DNA from: Cordilura impudica
Lineage: Eukaryota; Arthropoda; Insecta; Diptera; Scathophagidae
Length of the DNA stretch: 64,000 nt
Direction of reading: 5' to 3'
NCBI GenBank assembly: GCA_963682025.1
Contig: OY821518.1
Span: forward strand, 150,258,754-150,322,753
Each line of letters starts with the position of its first letter. Within the stretch, counting starts at the first letter, position 1. This document shows positions 10,833-22,635 of the stretch, piece after piece. The notes below the pieces were generated by a model. The model ran no database searches. It worked only from the letters and a program-made list of their open reading frames with translations, and was not told the origin of the DNA. Both the position numbers and the translations under genes were made by a program.

Positions 10833-12140
10833 AACGGGTGATTTTTTTGAGGTTAGGATTTTCATGCATTAGTATTTGACAGATCACGTGGGATTTCAGA
10901 CATGGTGTCAAAGAGAAAGATGCTCAGTATGCTTTGACATTTCATCATGAATAGACTTACTAACGAGCAACGCTTGCAAATCATTGAATTTTATTACCAA
11001 AATCAGTGTTCGGTTCGAAATGTGTTTCGCGCTTTACGTCCGATTTATGGTCTACATAATCGACCAAGTGAGCAAACAATTAATGCGATTGTGACCAAGT
11101 TTCGCACTCAGTTTACTTTATTGGACATTAAACCAACCACACGAATGCGTACAGTGCGTACAGAAGAGAATATTGCGTCTGTTTCTGAGAGTGTTACTGA
11201 AGACCGTGAAATGTCGATTCGTCGCCGTTCGCAGCAATTGGGTTTGTGTTATTCGACCACATGGAAGATTTTACGCAAAGATCTTGGTGTAAAACCGTAT
11301 AAAATACAGCTCGTGCAAGAACTGAAGCCGAACGATCTGCCACAACGTCTAATTTTCAGTGAATGGGCCCTAGAAAAGTTGGCAGAAAATCCGCTTTTTT
11401 ATCGACAAATTTTGTTCAGCGATGAGGCTCATTTCTGGTTGAATGGCTTCGTAAATAAGCAAAATTGCCGTATTTGGAGTGAAGAGCAACCAGAAGCCGT
11501 TCAAGAACTGCCCATGCATCCCGAAAAATGCACTGTTTGGTGTGGTTTGTACGCTGGTGGAATCATTGGACCGTATTTTTTCAAAGATGCTGTTGGACGC
11601 AACGTTACGGTGAATGGCGATCGCTATCGTTCGATGCTAACAAACTTTTTGTTGCCAAAAATGGAAGAACTGAACTTGGTTGACATGTGGTTTCAACAAG
11701 ATGGCGCTACATGCCACACAGCTCGCGATTCTATGGCCATTTTGAGGGAAAACTTCGGAGAACAATTCATCTCAAGAAATGGACCGGTAAGTTGGCCACC
11801 AAGATCATGCGATTTGACGCCTTTAGACTATTTTTTGTGGGGCTACGTCAAGTCTAAAGTCTACAGAAATAAGCCAGCAACTATTCCAGCTTTGGAAGAC
11901 AACATTTCCGAAGAAATTCGGGCTATTCCGGCCGAAATGCTCGAAAAAGTTGCCCAAAATTGGACTTTCCGAATGGACCACCTAAGACGCAGCCGCGGTC
12001 AACATTTAAATGAAATTATCTTCAAAAAGTAAATGTCATGGACCAATCTAACGTTTCAAATAAAGAACCGATGAGATTTTGCAAATTTTATGCGTTTTTT
12101 TTTTTAAAAAAGTTATCAAGCTCTTAAAAAATCACCCGTT
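10833..12140 (+). mobile_element. Mariner-type (IS630/Tc1) transposon, apparently complete
   Basis: Ends are exact inverted repeats TAACGGGTGATTTTTT (left from 10833; right complement ending about 12140), flanked by TA-rich sequence. The duplicate arm at 39770-39800 lacks the element and shows the TA target, so the insertion post-dates the duplication. At about 1.3 kb with a single long ORF this is a typical autonomous mariner-type element. Confidence 0.88.
10947..12032 (+). CDS. Mariner-type transposase, 361 aa, intact
   Basis: A single uninterrupted ORF encodes a cut-and-paste transposase. The N-terminal helix-turn-helix region (NEQRLQIIEFYYQNQCSVRN, then SIRRRSQQLGLCYSTTW) binds the terminal repeats. 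The catalytic domain has all three acids: D in FSDEAHFW, D in FQQDGATCH, D in RSCDLTPLDYFLW, with 36 residues between the second and third, the spacing of the DD36-37 groups rather than classic DD34D mariner. NGFVNKQNCR and GPYFF are also conserved. The start at 10947 places the ATG about 115 bp inside the left repeat. It is flanked only by its own terminal repeats and shows no stop or frameshift. Confidence 0.92.
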   Translation: MNRLTNEQRLQIIEFYYQNQCSVRNVFRALRPIYGLHNRPSEQTINAIVTKFRTQFTLLDIKPTTRMRTVRTEENIASVSESVTEDREMSIRRRSQQLGLCYSTTWKILRKDLGVKPYKIQLVQELKPNDLPQRLIFSEWALEKLAENPLFYRQILFSDEAHFWLNGFVNKQNCRIWSEEQPEAVQELPMHPEKCTVWCGLYAGGIIGPYFFKDAVGRNVTVNGDRYRSMLTNFLLPKMEELNLVDMWFQQDGATCHTARDSMAILRENFGEQFISRNGPVSWPPRSCDLTPLDYFLWGYVKSKVYRNKPATIPALEDNISEEIRAIPAEMLEKVAQNWTFRMDHLRRSRGQHLNEIIFKK

Positions 12141-13035
12141 ATATATAATCCTCTATTGCGCAATCATGATTACTTATTGATTACGATTACAAATAATCTA
12201 AAAATAATAATTATGAAATTACCAAAAAATAATCAAAAAGAATCAGAAGTAATCAAAAAATAATTCGACTACTTTCATAGATAACTTTCGATTTTTATTT
12301 TTTTTTATTATTTTCAAAATCTATTGAATTTACATAATGTTATTTTAAAAAATTTGCATTTACAACATGAAAAAATTATAATCAATTAAATCGAAATTAG
12401 ATGTTATTTGTATAAAAGAAATATACACGTATTTATTTTAATAGCAACACAATTTAAGTAATTCACAACAAAAAAACATAAATTAAATAAAAGAGAAAAA
12501 AAATGCATTCAATGTACATTACTATTCTTGTTTACAAATATTTGCAATTGGCTTTCATTAAAATTAATTTTAATATTAATATTTTATATTTTAATAAATA
12601 TTTATATGCTTCATTTACAAAATAATATTTTTGCCAAATCTCATCAGCACACGAATTGTCATTTAAATAGCTGAAGAACTTATTGTTGATCATCGGTCTT
12701 GTGGAGAAAGACTTGTTACAATTTCATCATCTGCAAAGTTAAATCTTTAAAATTAAAAAAAATGCATATTAATGCACGCGTTAGCTCATCATCATTAAAA
12801 TCAAAAAAATCGGGCATAGTCGATAAACTATTATTTTTCATTTCAAAATTATATGTATTGCAATTTTTGGCGTAAAATTTGTAAAGTGTATCCAAAATTC
12901 TCCTCGTTATATTCTCGAAAGTTAGTTCCGACATTTCTGGACTAATGCTATGTTCACACGGACAGCAAGATTCGCGGTTCGCTCTCTCATTCACGGTTCG
13001 CGCCCGAATCATGATTGAATCTACTTGATTCGCCA

Positions 13036-14023
13036 CACGGAAAAAACATCTACTAAATTTTGCTACAATTTATATATGGAATAGCTATAATTATAGCTAA
13101 AACTGGGACAGTGGCGTTTTATAGCAAAATTTCATATATTTTACAACAAGCAAATATAAGAGCATTTGATGAATATTATGCTTGCTTATGTTGTATTTGT
13201 AACTAATTTTGTTATAGAAATATCTGCTAAATAATCAATTTTACTTCAAATTATTGAACAAGAGTAACATAATTTTTGCATTTGTATCAATCGCTTATAG
13301 CTACTTTTGCTACATATATTTACACATTGTAATACAGTGTATTTCTTATTATAGTCTATTTTGTATCTAATGTTCGATATTAGAAAGCTGTTTAACACAA
13401 AGCCATTGTTACTTTTGCTATTTATTCATTTGTATTCTCAAACTTAAAATATGCAAAATAGCTTTATTTTGTAGCTCATTTAGCTACAAGATGTGGCTAG
13501 AATAAATTTGTGTTTGGTGATTTTTACTGTTTAATTCTTACTGTTTAGAGTAAGTTTGGTGCCAAATTTGCAACAAAATATATCTAATTTTATATACATT
13601 ATAGGAAAATTAGTAACCGGTCAGCTCCTTGGTTTAGCCATATTTTACTTACCATTTTTGTTCCATACATGGGAAATAAAAAATAGCTTGTTAACTTAAA
13701 GTAAGAATTTTATTTTATTAAGAATATTTTTCGTTTTGTTTCAATTTACATGTTTAGTTGTAACATAAGTTAAGGTAAATTTATATTTTTACTTTAAATT
13801 AATTATGTAATAAGCAACATGAAATACAAACTTATAATTATGTTCTATAGGAGTAAAAGTTGGGATTGAAATGAAATCAATACAAATGTTTCAAAATAAT
13901 AATTCGTGGTGAAAAATAATTATGTGTCGGTAGTTTTTTCGACTACGTAACAACATCTGTGCCCATCATAAAATAATATATTGAGCTTGCTTACTATAAA
14001 TTCTACTTTTAAATTATTTAATT
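13036..14023. repeat. Subterminal region of the CMC element
   Basis: No ORF. Repeated short motifs around TAGCTA, TTTTGCTA and TATAGCAAAA in both orientations, matching similar motifs at the other end (22490-22620 and 23700-23767). These are probably transposase-binding repeats. Confidence 0.5.
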
Positions 14024-15763
14024 CTATAATATGTAGCACCTGGTAAAAATTCTTATACTCTTCTTCAAAACCGAAACTAATAAAATTAATATCATATCTG
14101 ATAATTGTTTGCCTATAAGAGCTCCTGAAATATTTTGAAGAATACTGGGATTTATTTTAGGCCCTTTTGGCTCTACGAAATCAAAAAAATTTACAGAATT
14201 TTGTTTGTTTTGTGACAAAATGTATCTTTGCATTATAGTTTGGCAAATATTTTTTCTAGATGTAGTATATTTTGCTATTTGCTTCAATTCCTTGTGTTTT
14301 GCTTCACAACGCATACTCCAGACTTGGGTCCAATTTGTTTCATTATTTCTGGATAATGCAACATAAAATGGTGTTTAGGTCTAAGTGGCCTATCGTAAAC
14401 TTTTAAAAAAAGTGTATGGTGTTCTGTAATGAGAGTTTGCAAATGCTTTACTAAATTCTCATTTACTGAATCATTAAGAGCAATTTCTGAAATTTCTTTA
14501 AATAAAAGGAAAACTTGCCACTTTTGATTTTGATAACTGATCCATTCCCCTATTAGAACACCTAAAAATTTTGTTAACCACATTATCTCTGAAGCAGAAT
14601 ACCGCAATTTACCGACTTTTAAATTGTCAATGCTAATTGGTTGAGGTTCATTAATACTTGCATATTCACCATAATTAAAGCAATGAACTTTAATGTTAAA
14701 GTCTTCCAAACTGAAAAATTTTTCCACTTGAATAAAAGAGTATAACATAATAGCTATTTCATAATTTAACACGCCTTCAAAAAGATCATGCATTATATCA
14801 ACCGACGGATTATTAGTAGCATGAAAACTTGATATTTGGTGAAATATGCAATCCTCAACAATGTCAGTTTCTTTTCCAGAATTTAATTCTAAATCGACAC
14901 AATAATTAGTAGGTATACGAACGAAATACGGCAATTCATTAACGCTTTTCTGACACAATTTTTTTCGATGTTAAAAGTTCTTTAACGTAATTCATTATTA
15001 AGAATTGATTTTCGGTTTCTCGAAACATTATGGACAAATATTGTGATAGCGAATTAAAGGACATTGTGCATTTTACTGGTTTCAAAATTGCATGTTCATT
15101 CTGCCGACTGATGTCAAACCTTTCTCCTAACTCGACTGATTTAGAATTCAAGTGATTCAAAGAATTTTGTTTTAAATACTGTAACCGTTTATACTGGGTG
15201 GTAATATTCAGAAAAATATTTCTAATCTTTTTGAACTCTTGCATTATAAATTCTGAATTTTCAGCAACATTATTTGACCTTGATATTTGATTCAAAATTT
15301 GCCGCTCGGCTGAAATTAGTAAATTTCCTTTTTAAATTTTTTCAAATTCACCAAAAATTCTTTGTACGGATGATAGACAAAGTGATTTGTTTTCATAAAT
15401 TGATTCTACTAAATCTTTAATAGATTCATTTGTACTATCATCAATAAAACTCTGAGGTCTAATACACAAGTTATTGTTTTCAGAAATTGGGTTTGAGATA
15501 GTTTCGATACACAACTCTAAAGGATTTGGTATCGACAAAAGATTTACTGCTGAGGAAGTTTTGGCAGATTTCAAAGAAACTAGTGTTTTTTCCTTAAAAT
15601 GTCTATCAATATGTTTACTGAATGAATTGTAAGAGTTAAATAACCGAATTTCTGGGCAATCAGTGCATTTTAAAACTTTGTAATTTCTTTTATGATATAA
15701 TTTAAAGTGTTTAATGTACTCAAAAGCAGAATTTATAGTTTTAGTGCAAGCGAAACAGTTCAT
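14024..15763 (-). pseudogene. EnSpm-like transposase (zinc fingers, catalytic core deleted)
   Basis: Minus-strand segments, starting at 15763, encode an animal-type CACTA transposase. The N-terminus has two C2H2-like fingers (MNCFACTKTINSAFEYIKH and LKCTDCPEIRLF, H-x4-H). The C-terminal half is well conserved: NPSVDIMHDLFEGVLNYE, RYSASEIMWLTKFLGVLIGE, EHHTLFLK, RPKHHFMLHYPE and CEAKHKELKQ. Lesions: an in-frame TAA after FGEFEKI (about 15332), a frameshift near 14945 and another near 14300. Between SQYLSIMFRETENQFLIMNY and NELPYFVRIPTNY the region that should carry the first catalytic acids is missing, so the protein cannot be active. Confidence 0.75.
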
Positions 15764-15786
15764 TCTTATGTTTATAAATATAATAA

Positions 15787-17139
15787 TTAAATTTCAATAC
15801 TTGATAGCTCACTGTAAAGCGATGTGACGCTTGTGTAATTTGTGTCACTGCTCGTGCTTAATCCGTACAAATATATCTGCAAAAACATCCAAATTGGTTT
15901 GGTTTCTGCTGGATAACCGCAGCGTAGCACATGAAATGCCTTAAAACAACCGTCTACTGCTGCTATTGCACTTTCAAACTCGTAAATAATGTCGTTTATG
16001 GCAATGTATGATTTTCGAACCAAATCTGTAAAAAAATAAATATAAAATGAAATTTTTAATATTGAATAAACATTATATATAACGTACCAAAGTTTTCTCC
16101 AACTAGAAATATTGTTGGCTGCAATGTTTGCTTATTCTTTAAAGAAAGTTCTCTTGCGTCCTTAAAATAAATAAGAAAATTAAAAAATAATTTAATTATT
16201 TTAAATTAAAGAGATAAAATGTAAACTTACACCGACAAGGCGAAGAAAGGAGTCTTCAATTTCTTGAGTTGACAATCTTTTACGGTTTGCACCACCCTTG
16301 ATGTACGAAGATTTGTTGAGCAAATGAGGCAAAAGAAGTAAACCTCGAAAGTTTTTTTTAAAATTTATAATATCTGCGATATGTTTCTTTGGTTGAGTTA
16401 AAGAATCAATCGTAGACAATTGACAACCAGTTTTTATTCGTTTTTCTCCAATTGTGATCAATTTTTTGTCAAATACTTCTCAACTTGCAAATAATTTATT
16501 TGTGCTATCGCTGTAAAGAGTATCAAAATCTTGAAGTAGAAGTCTTGATCCTTTGCTTGTAGCCAAAATCGGAAATTTATTCATATACTCTCCAACAGCT
16601 ATATTTGTATCAAGGATGCTGCTTCTTTGTTGATGAGTTTCTTTCCAATACTGCTTTACTTTATCCCAATCAGAAATATTTTTGTATAAATAATCCAATT
16701 TTTCTTTTAAATCCGTGGACACTTCAGTTGTGTTAACTGTGACTTGCGATTCCTCATTTCTTAACTTATTTAATTTTGATTTGAAGTGATTGAAGAATCC
16801 CAAAGCTTTCCAGATGAATATTTTTTAGTATTTTTATCATATGGAAAAAAGTAAATTGTTTGAAATTCAGTTTCTTTTGGAAAAAGTAAAATAATTTGTT
16901 TTCTTAGTTCCAAAAAACGATCACTTGTTATTTTGAATATCGTTGGATAATTTTGATTTTCAAATTCTTTATGAATCAAAATTTTCGTCAGTAAATTTCT
17001 ATAATATGAATCTAAACTATGATTGTTTGGATAATACAAATTGACCAATTTTCCTTCAGCACATTCAAGATATTTTGAAATTTCAATAGCTTCTTGATAA
17101 GGGTTAATTACTCTTAGACTAAATTTTGGTTACTGGTTC
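15787..17139 (-). pseudogene. CMC accessory (SAM-domain) protein, C-terminal exons
   Basis: Three exons on the minus strand: about 17139-16231, 16160-16088 (starts DARELSLKNKQ) and 16025-15787 (starts DLVRKSYIAINDI). They are joined at GTAAGT and GTACGT donors and AAG/CAG acceptors with consistent phases, stop at 15787-15789. The long exon carries a frameshift near 16800 and an in-frame TGA near 16480 (after STNKLFAS). The sequence, with RLSTQEIEDSFLRLVG and LQPTIFLVGEN, resembles the second protein of animal EnSpm elements. The 5' border of the first of these exons is uncertain, because a TAA occurs just after the best acceptor. Confidence 0.6.
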
Positions 17140-17325
17140 CTGCAATAAACTATAGGAATATAAAAAATTATTATTATGCAACTAAATATTTGTTAAAAAA
17201 AACTAGTTTCATATATTATATTTACATATATATAGTAAGTATTTATATTTTTATTTTATGAAAATTATTAAATTATATAGTAAAAGTAGTTATATAAATA
17301 TATAGTAGATATACTAAATATATTA

Positions 17326-17652
17326 CACAGTACAACATTTTTAAGCTTATTGATTCGGGACTCAATTTTGATAATTTTATGTGAAAGTAGCCTAAAAAAT
17401 AAGAACTTCTGTATCATTCGTTTGGTCATGTTACATCAACAAATAATTTTAATATTTTTTTGAAGTTAGTAAGTATCGTATAGGGAAATTTGTCACGTTT
17501 TAGGCTCTTTTGTTTGGCATAACTCAAGAACCACTACTCGGATTTCGCTGAATCAATTTTTGAAAAATCAAGAATTACAATTACTTTCATCTGTTTATAT
17601 AACGTTTCGCTACATAAGCAACATTTTCGCAGTTATAAATAAATGTATGAAG
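17326..17652 (+). repeat. Long terminal inverted repeat, left
   Basis: Matches the reverse complement of 22157-22473 with few differences; inner border at ATGTATGAAG. A small indel near 17338-17352 distinguishes the two tips. Confidence 0.85.
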
Positions 17653-17869
17653 ATATAACAAGGATTTTGATCGACGGCTGAGGTAGTTCAGTCGTCTCCA
17701 GGGTCAGCCTAAGGACCCTCAAACCTTATGCAATAAAACACTATAAACCTTTTAATTACAAAGTAGTTTATTTAAGTGCTAATTGTGTATATATGATTAT
17801 ATGTATCTATATACGTATGAAGACGCGACTGACAACAGTTCTGCTTTCGTATTATCGGGAGGTCGGCTA

Positions 17870-18540
17870 TGCTAGCCGGTAGCTGGTGACTCGAGTATAC
17901 TGGTCGACAGATGGCGGCGCAGTGGTTGACTCGGTTGACAGGTGGCGCGATTACTGGCCGGCAGATGATGGCGTAGTGGTTGACTCGGGTTCGTCGAGCG
18001 ACAGGCGTTAGGACTACTGGCTGACGGATGGCAGCGTAGTGGTATGCTGGAGTGCGTTGGTCGACGGGCGGTGCGACTACTGGCCAACAGGTGGCGGCGT
18101 GATCGGTCGTATGGTGGCTTGGATGCGCCGATTGCTGATTTCGGCGCTGCGTTGCTACTGGCAGACAGATGGCGGCACAGTAGGTGGCTTTGTTGCGCCG
18201 GCTGATAGTATTGGCAGTGCGACGACACTGGCAGGCAGATGGCGGCACCGTGGGTGGCGTGGATGTGCCGGCTGATGGTAGCAGGAGTGCGGTGATACTG
18301 GTCGACAGATGGCGGCACAGTAGGTGGCCTGGCACGACTATGCTAGCAGGCAGATAGCGGCACAGTAGATGGCTTAGATGCGCCGCTTGATGATTTCGGT
18401 GTTGTGTTGACACTGGCAGACAGGTGGCGGCACGAGTAGGTGGCGTGGCTCGGGCATACACGTAGTCGATGGCGCGACTGGTCGGGAGAGCGTCAGCAGC
18501 CTGCAGAAGGCGGTAGAGTTGCTGTCGTGAGCTGTGCTGT
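17870..18540. repeat. GC-rich degenerate minisatellite
   Basis: About nine copies of a CTGGCAGACAGATGGCGGCA-like core at 17900, 17954, 18017, 18080, 18158, 18228, 18298, 18341 and 18413 (spacing 43-78 bp, mostly 60-75). Strikingly GC-rich compared with the rest of the window. Long ORFs here on both strands are by-products of the repeat. Confidence 0.8.
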
Positions 18541-18575
18541 GTCTTGGCCACCTGTAAGGATAAGAGCGGGGTTAG

Positions 18576-18935
18576 TCGGGAGCAGTCAGCACAGGCCGCT
18601 GGATTTGAGAGCAGTCAGCCGTTAAGCCGCTGGATTATCGGGAGCAGTCAGCCGTTAAGCTGCTGGATTATCGGGAGCAGTCAGCCGTTAAGCCGCTGGA
18701 TTATCGGGAGCAGTCAGCCGTTAAGTCGCTGGATTATCGGGAGCAGTATGCCGTTAATCCGCTGGATTATCGGGAGCAGTCAGCCGTTAAGCCGCTGGAT
18801 TATCGGGAGCAGTCAGCCGTTAAGCCGCTGGATTATCGGGAGCAGTCAGCCGTGAAGCCGCTGGATTATCGGGAGCAGTCAGCCGTTAAGCCGCTGGATT
18901 ATCGGGAGCAGTCAGCCGTTACGCCGCTGGATTAA
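18576..18935. repeat. 33 bp minisatellite, about 11 copies
   Basis: Unit built from GCAGTCAGCCGTTAAGCC and GCTGGATTATCGGGA, period 33. Because 33 is a multiple of three it reads as an 11-residue repeat (SRWIIGSSQPL), but the resulting ORF has no other sign of being a gene. Confidence 0.9.
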
Positions 18936-19140
18936 TATGGGTGACAACCGGTACCGATCGTCTTTAAAAGGTTGGAAATATCTTTTAGTAAGATACACCG
19001 TTCAGCTTTAGCGCCGAAAACTCAATTGCCATTCTCAGACCAACTTCGCCTTCTTATGTAAATAAGTTTATAAACTGAGTGAGAATTAAAAATACCATTT
19101 GCTTTAGCTACTTTGAAAGCTATTTTTAGCAGGCTTATTT

Positions 19141-19380
19141 TGTTCATGTTTAGTTGAATGTGTATTAATTTATATAGGTGCTGGGTTTTTGTTCATGTTT
19201 GGTTGAATGTGTATACCTTACTGTTGTAGTCTATTTTGTTCATGTTTAGTTGAATGTGTATGTATTAATTCGTATGAAGACTGGTTTGTTGTTCATGTTT
19301 GGTTGAATGTGTATTTATTTAGTGAGAAATGATGAGTGGCTTGGTTCTATTGATGTTTAGTTGAATGTGTATTTATTAGT
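19141..19380. repeat. Five-copy 48-60 bp tandem repeat
   Basis: A TTCATGTTTAGTTGAATGTG core recurs at 19141, 19190, 19238, 19290 and 19350 with diverged spacers. Confidence 0.75.
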
Positions 19381-19652
19381 GCTGTGACGTAGGTATTGTT
19401 CTCGTTTGATGTGGTGTTGCGGTACGGTGGGTATTTAATGGCTGTTGGTTGGTGGCTTTTATGTGCAACGCAATTTGCGTTGTTACAAAGAAAAAAAAAT
19501 ATTTTTTGCCTAAAAATTTTTTTTTTTTTTTTTTTTTGTAAACTTTATTTTGCATGAAAAAAACATTCCGATTCATATTACAGCTATTCTTACACAGAAA
19601 ATATGTGATTTTTATATGTTATCTGTGCATGGAAACAAAATTTAGAACATTT

Positions 19653-21580
19653 TCAATTATTGTTACTATCCATCCTCGTTGAAGTTGACGCTTGTGGTTC
19701 TGATGACCTTGGTTTCTTCGTAGGTTGTTCATATTCGTGTTCTGAGTCTGCATCATCATCCGAGTTAGACATAATATTCAAGGGCATGTTTTGTTCAGTG
19801 TGTCCACCAATTTCAGTGTCATCTTCATCTTCGGTGCTTTCATCTTCAAACTGCATAATTTTAGAACTCCACCAACAAACCTCCGCAAGCAATGCATCCA
19901 ATTTTTTGCCTTTGAATCGCTTTTCCATTGGCATGGTCACTTGGTGGAACCAGGTAATGGTGCCAAAAATGTATCAAGGTGGAAATGCATGAAATGTAAT
20001 TTTAACGTCATGGATGCATTGATTTTCTCAAAATAAATCAGCAAGTTGTCCACTCGTGTCTGTATGTCATCTCGCTGTACACGGTTCTTTCCTAAAACGC
20101 CTTCGATGACTTGTTTCAATGCATCCCATGCACATAGGTGGTTATAATGGTTCGAAAGCATATTTGTGAAAGATTCGCTTTTCATTAACTTTCGTATATC
20201 CGGTCCATTGAGAGTACCTGTTTGAAATATAAAAAAAAAACATTTTCGAAAAAATTATTGGTAATGCGAATACGTAACTTTTCTACGAATACGATACGTA
20301 CCTTTTCTAATTTTAGCTTCACTGAGTTTTGGAAAGATGGATTTCAAACAGTCATAGGCGTTATAAATTTCTTTGACTACCACTTCGACGAATTTCCCAG
20401 CTATTCCTAATTTCATGTGGAGCGATGGCAACAAAATATCAGCTAGATCCTTTATCAAAGGTTCATTACGTAATTTTAATTGCTTCTCCAGCTCGGGAGT
20501 TCTTGCTTCCCAATCTTTACATTGATATTGATTCTCTGCATATCGCGAATCCCAATTACAAAGGAAGCAGAAGTATTTTGGAAAACCGCCCTTTAATATA
20601 ATGCCTTGTATTATGTTGACAACCTTTAGATCACAACAAATCTTCCATTTGTGTACATTGTATTTGATTTTCTCCAAAATTTCGCCCAATGTTTCATACG
20701 TTTCCTTCATAGTTGTGCTGAATCCCAATGGAATGGACGGTTTTTTGTTTGTTTTGTGCAACAGCACAGCCTTCAAACTTGAAACTGAACCATCGATGAA
20801 TAAACGCCAGTCGGCAGCAATATAATCCATTCCCAATTTTTTCACTAAACCTGGGATATCATGGCAGTAAGTGAACGTATTTGCTTCGTCAAGGGAATAA
20901 AATTTCTGAAATTCAGCTTGGCGTTTTCGGTATGATGTTGCGCTGACATTTTGCTGTGTGAGTTTTCTGCTCTTCAAAAATGATGTCAACATTTGGGATT
21001 TTTGTTGTGATAGTCCCATCTTGGCAACAATGTAATCCATTTCGATTTGTGTTAGCGGTTGTGGTGCATTTTTTTCAATATCGGGTGTCCAATCTGCATC
21101 ATTTACATTGGTCGGATTGGTGAAAACGGTTTCGGCTGGCAGGGACACAATATCCAGACTCGGAGGTTTAGGTGTATCGATATCAGCAGCGCGTTTAACT
21201 GGAAGTGTGGCAGTAAAAGCAGCAATGTATACTTTTGTTTTCAATTGTTTTCTGTTTAATCCATGACGAGAATTTATGCATGCGTAGCACCTGGATTTAT
21301 TATGTCCACCTAGGTCTTCCACCCAAATTACTGGCTTCATAAAAGAAAACTCTCCACCTTTTCCATGTATCCACATTATAAGGGTATTATAACAATTTTT
21401 GCACACTGTGTTCGGCGTAAAATTTGCACCACTTAAATCTGCTTCATCAAAATAATGACAATACGCTGTTTTGAATTCCTCACTAAACAAGTTTTTTCGA
21501 CCCTTTTGGTCTATTTTTAGGACGATATGACCACAAACGTAACAAAAATCATCCAATTTTGGGCAATTGTTATTTTCCAT
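19653..21580 (-). pseudogene. Chapaev3-like transposase, two exons, frameshifted
   Basis: Exon 1 runs from ATG 21580 to 20302. After an 84 bp intron (donor GTACGT, acceptor AACAG), exon 2 begins at 20217 with GTLNGPDIRKLM. The N-terminus holds two CxxC pairs (FCYVCGHIV, CKNCYNTL) and a further C-x2-C (RCYACINS). Likely catalytic-domain landmarks are DYIAADWRLFIDGS, WKICCDLKVVN, YFCFLCNWDSR (a C-x2-C typical of CMC/hAT/MULE-type DDE folds) and LLPSLHMKLG. Near 19945 the frame shifts after DTFLAPLPG, and a conserved stretch before the FHQ...MEKRFKGK segment is lost. The C-terminus is acidic (SDDDADSEHEYEQP). Inactive. Confidence 0.65.
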
Positions 21581-22156
21581 ATTGAAATATATTATATGTT
21601 TTGTTGTTATTCACTTTTAAAAAACCGGAAAAAATAGCTTGTTATTTGTTCGTGTTCGTCGGCAATTGTTGAATGACAAAAACCGGTCAATGAACACCTA
21701 TAAATACTACGTTTGGGCGCAAATTTCCGTAATTTCCGTAAAAAAATTATTCAGGTAACTAACGGAAAACCCCAATTAATTTAAAAAGTGCACTTTCCTT
21801 TTTTCATTTTTGTCCACGCACATTTATTAGCGTTTATGACTTTGCTATCGCAATCATAAAAATCAAATAACCTTTTGTTTATTACATTTTTTTTAATTCT
21901 GAAAATCATAAAAAAAGTCATCAATGTTTTTTCCAAAGAATTTTGTGCATATCTCGAGCAATTTTTTGAAATTCATACCTTCACTTAATTGTGAATAAAA
22001 GCGAAACGCGTTCATCGATTTTCATGATTTATGTCTCATTTTGTTCATAGGTTATGTGACTTTACGCAAAAGTGATAGGACTTGGCACTTTTGACCGTTT
22101 TGGATTTTTTATGAATAAAAAAAAAAAAAATTTTAGGCAAAAAAAATTTTTTTTTT

Positions 22157-22473
22157 CTTCATACATTTATTTATAACTGCGAAACTGTATCTTATGTAGT
22201 GAAACATTATATAAACAGATGAAAGTAATTGTAATTCTTGATTTTTCAAAAATTGTTTCAGCGAAATCCGAGTAGTGGTTCTCGAGTTATGCCAAACAAA
22301 AGAGCCTAAAACGTGACAAATTCCCCTATACGATACTTACTAACTTCAAAAAAATATTAAAATTATTTGTTGATGTAACATGACCAAACGAATGATACAG
22401 AAGTTCTTATTTTTTAGGCTACTTTCACACAAAATTATCAAAATTGAGTCCCGAAATCATGCGTTGTACTGTG
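22157..22473 (-). repeat. Long terminal inverted repeat, right
   Basis: Reverse complement of 17326-17652; inner border at CTTCATACAT next to an A/T run. Confidence 0.85.
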
Positions 22474-22635
22474 TTATATAATGTAGCAGAAGTAGCTATA
22501 TAATTTTGCTTAGTATATTATATTATATAGCAGAAGTAGCTATATAATTTTACTAAATATATTACATAATGTAAGCATTTAATAAATTAAAAGCTTCGAA
22601 ATTTTTAGGTTAGAAACTTTTCCCAAAATACTTAC

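Larger units (their letters stand above)
10141..13035 (+). repeat. Left arm of inverted segmental duplication, part 1
   Basis: Apart from the mariner-type insertion at 10833-12140, this stretch is nearly the reverse complement of 38980-40420 (small indels and point changes). It continues at 23768 after the CMC insertion. It includes a minus-strand open frame at 12716-13036 of unknown function, containing SELTFENITRRILDTLYKFY. Confidence 0.85.
17326..22473 (-). mobile_element. Chapaev3-like (CMC superfamily) transposon with long inverted repeats
   Basis: Ends are CACAGTACAAC (17326) and its complement ending at 22473, with TTA on each side (17323-17325, 22474-22476). The inverted repeats extend about 305 bp (to 17652 and 22157) at roughly 97 percent identity. 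It encodes a minus-strand transposase (21580-19653) and, downstream, about 1.1 kb of GC-rich minisatellite and a 50 bp repeat array. A CAC-G start and a 3 bp TTA duplication fit the Chapaev3 group; the protein type agrees with what I recall of that group, but this needs a database check. Confidence 0.65.

Noticed and set aside
17772..18855. ORFs of 259, 148 and 103 codons on both strands
   Set aside because: By-products of the GC-rich minisatellites; overlapping on both strands, with no recognisable domain.
18576..18935. CRISPR-like array
   Set aside because: The units are contiguous 33 bp copies with no unique spacers, and the DNA is eukaryotic; it is a minisatellite.
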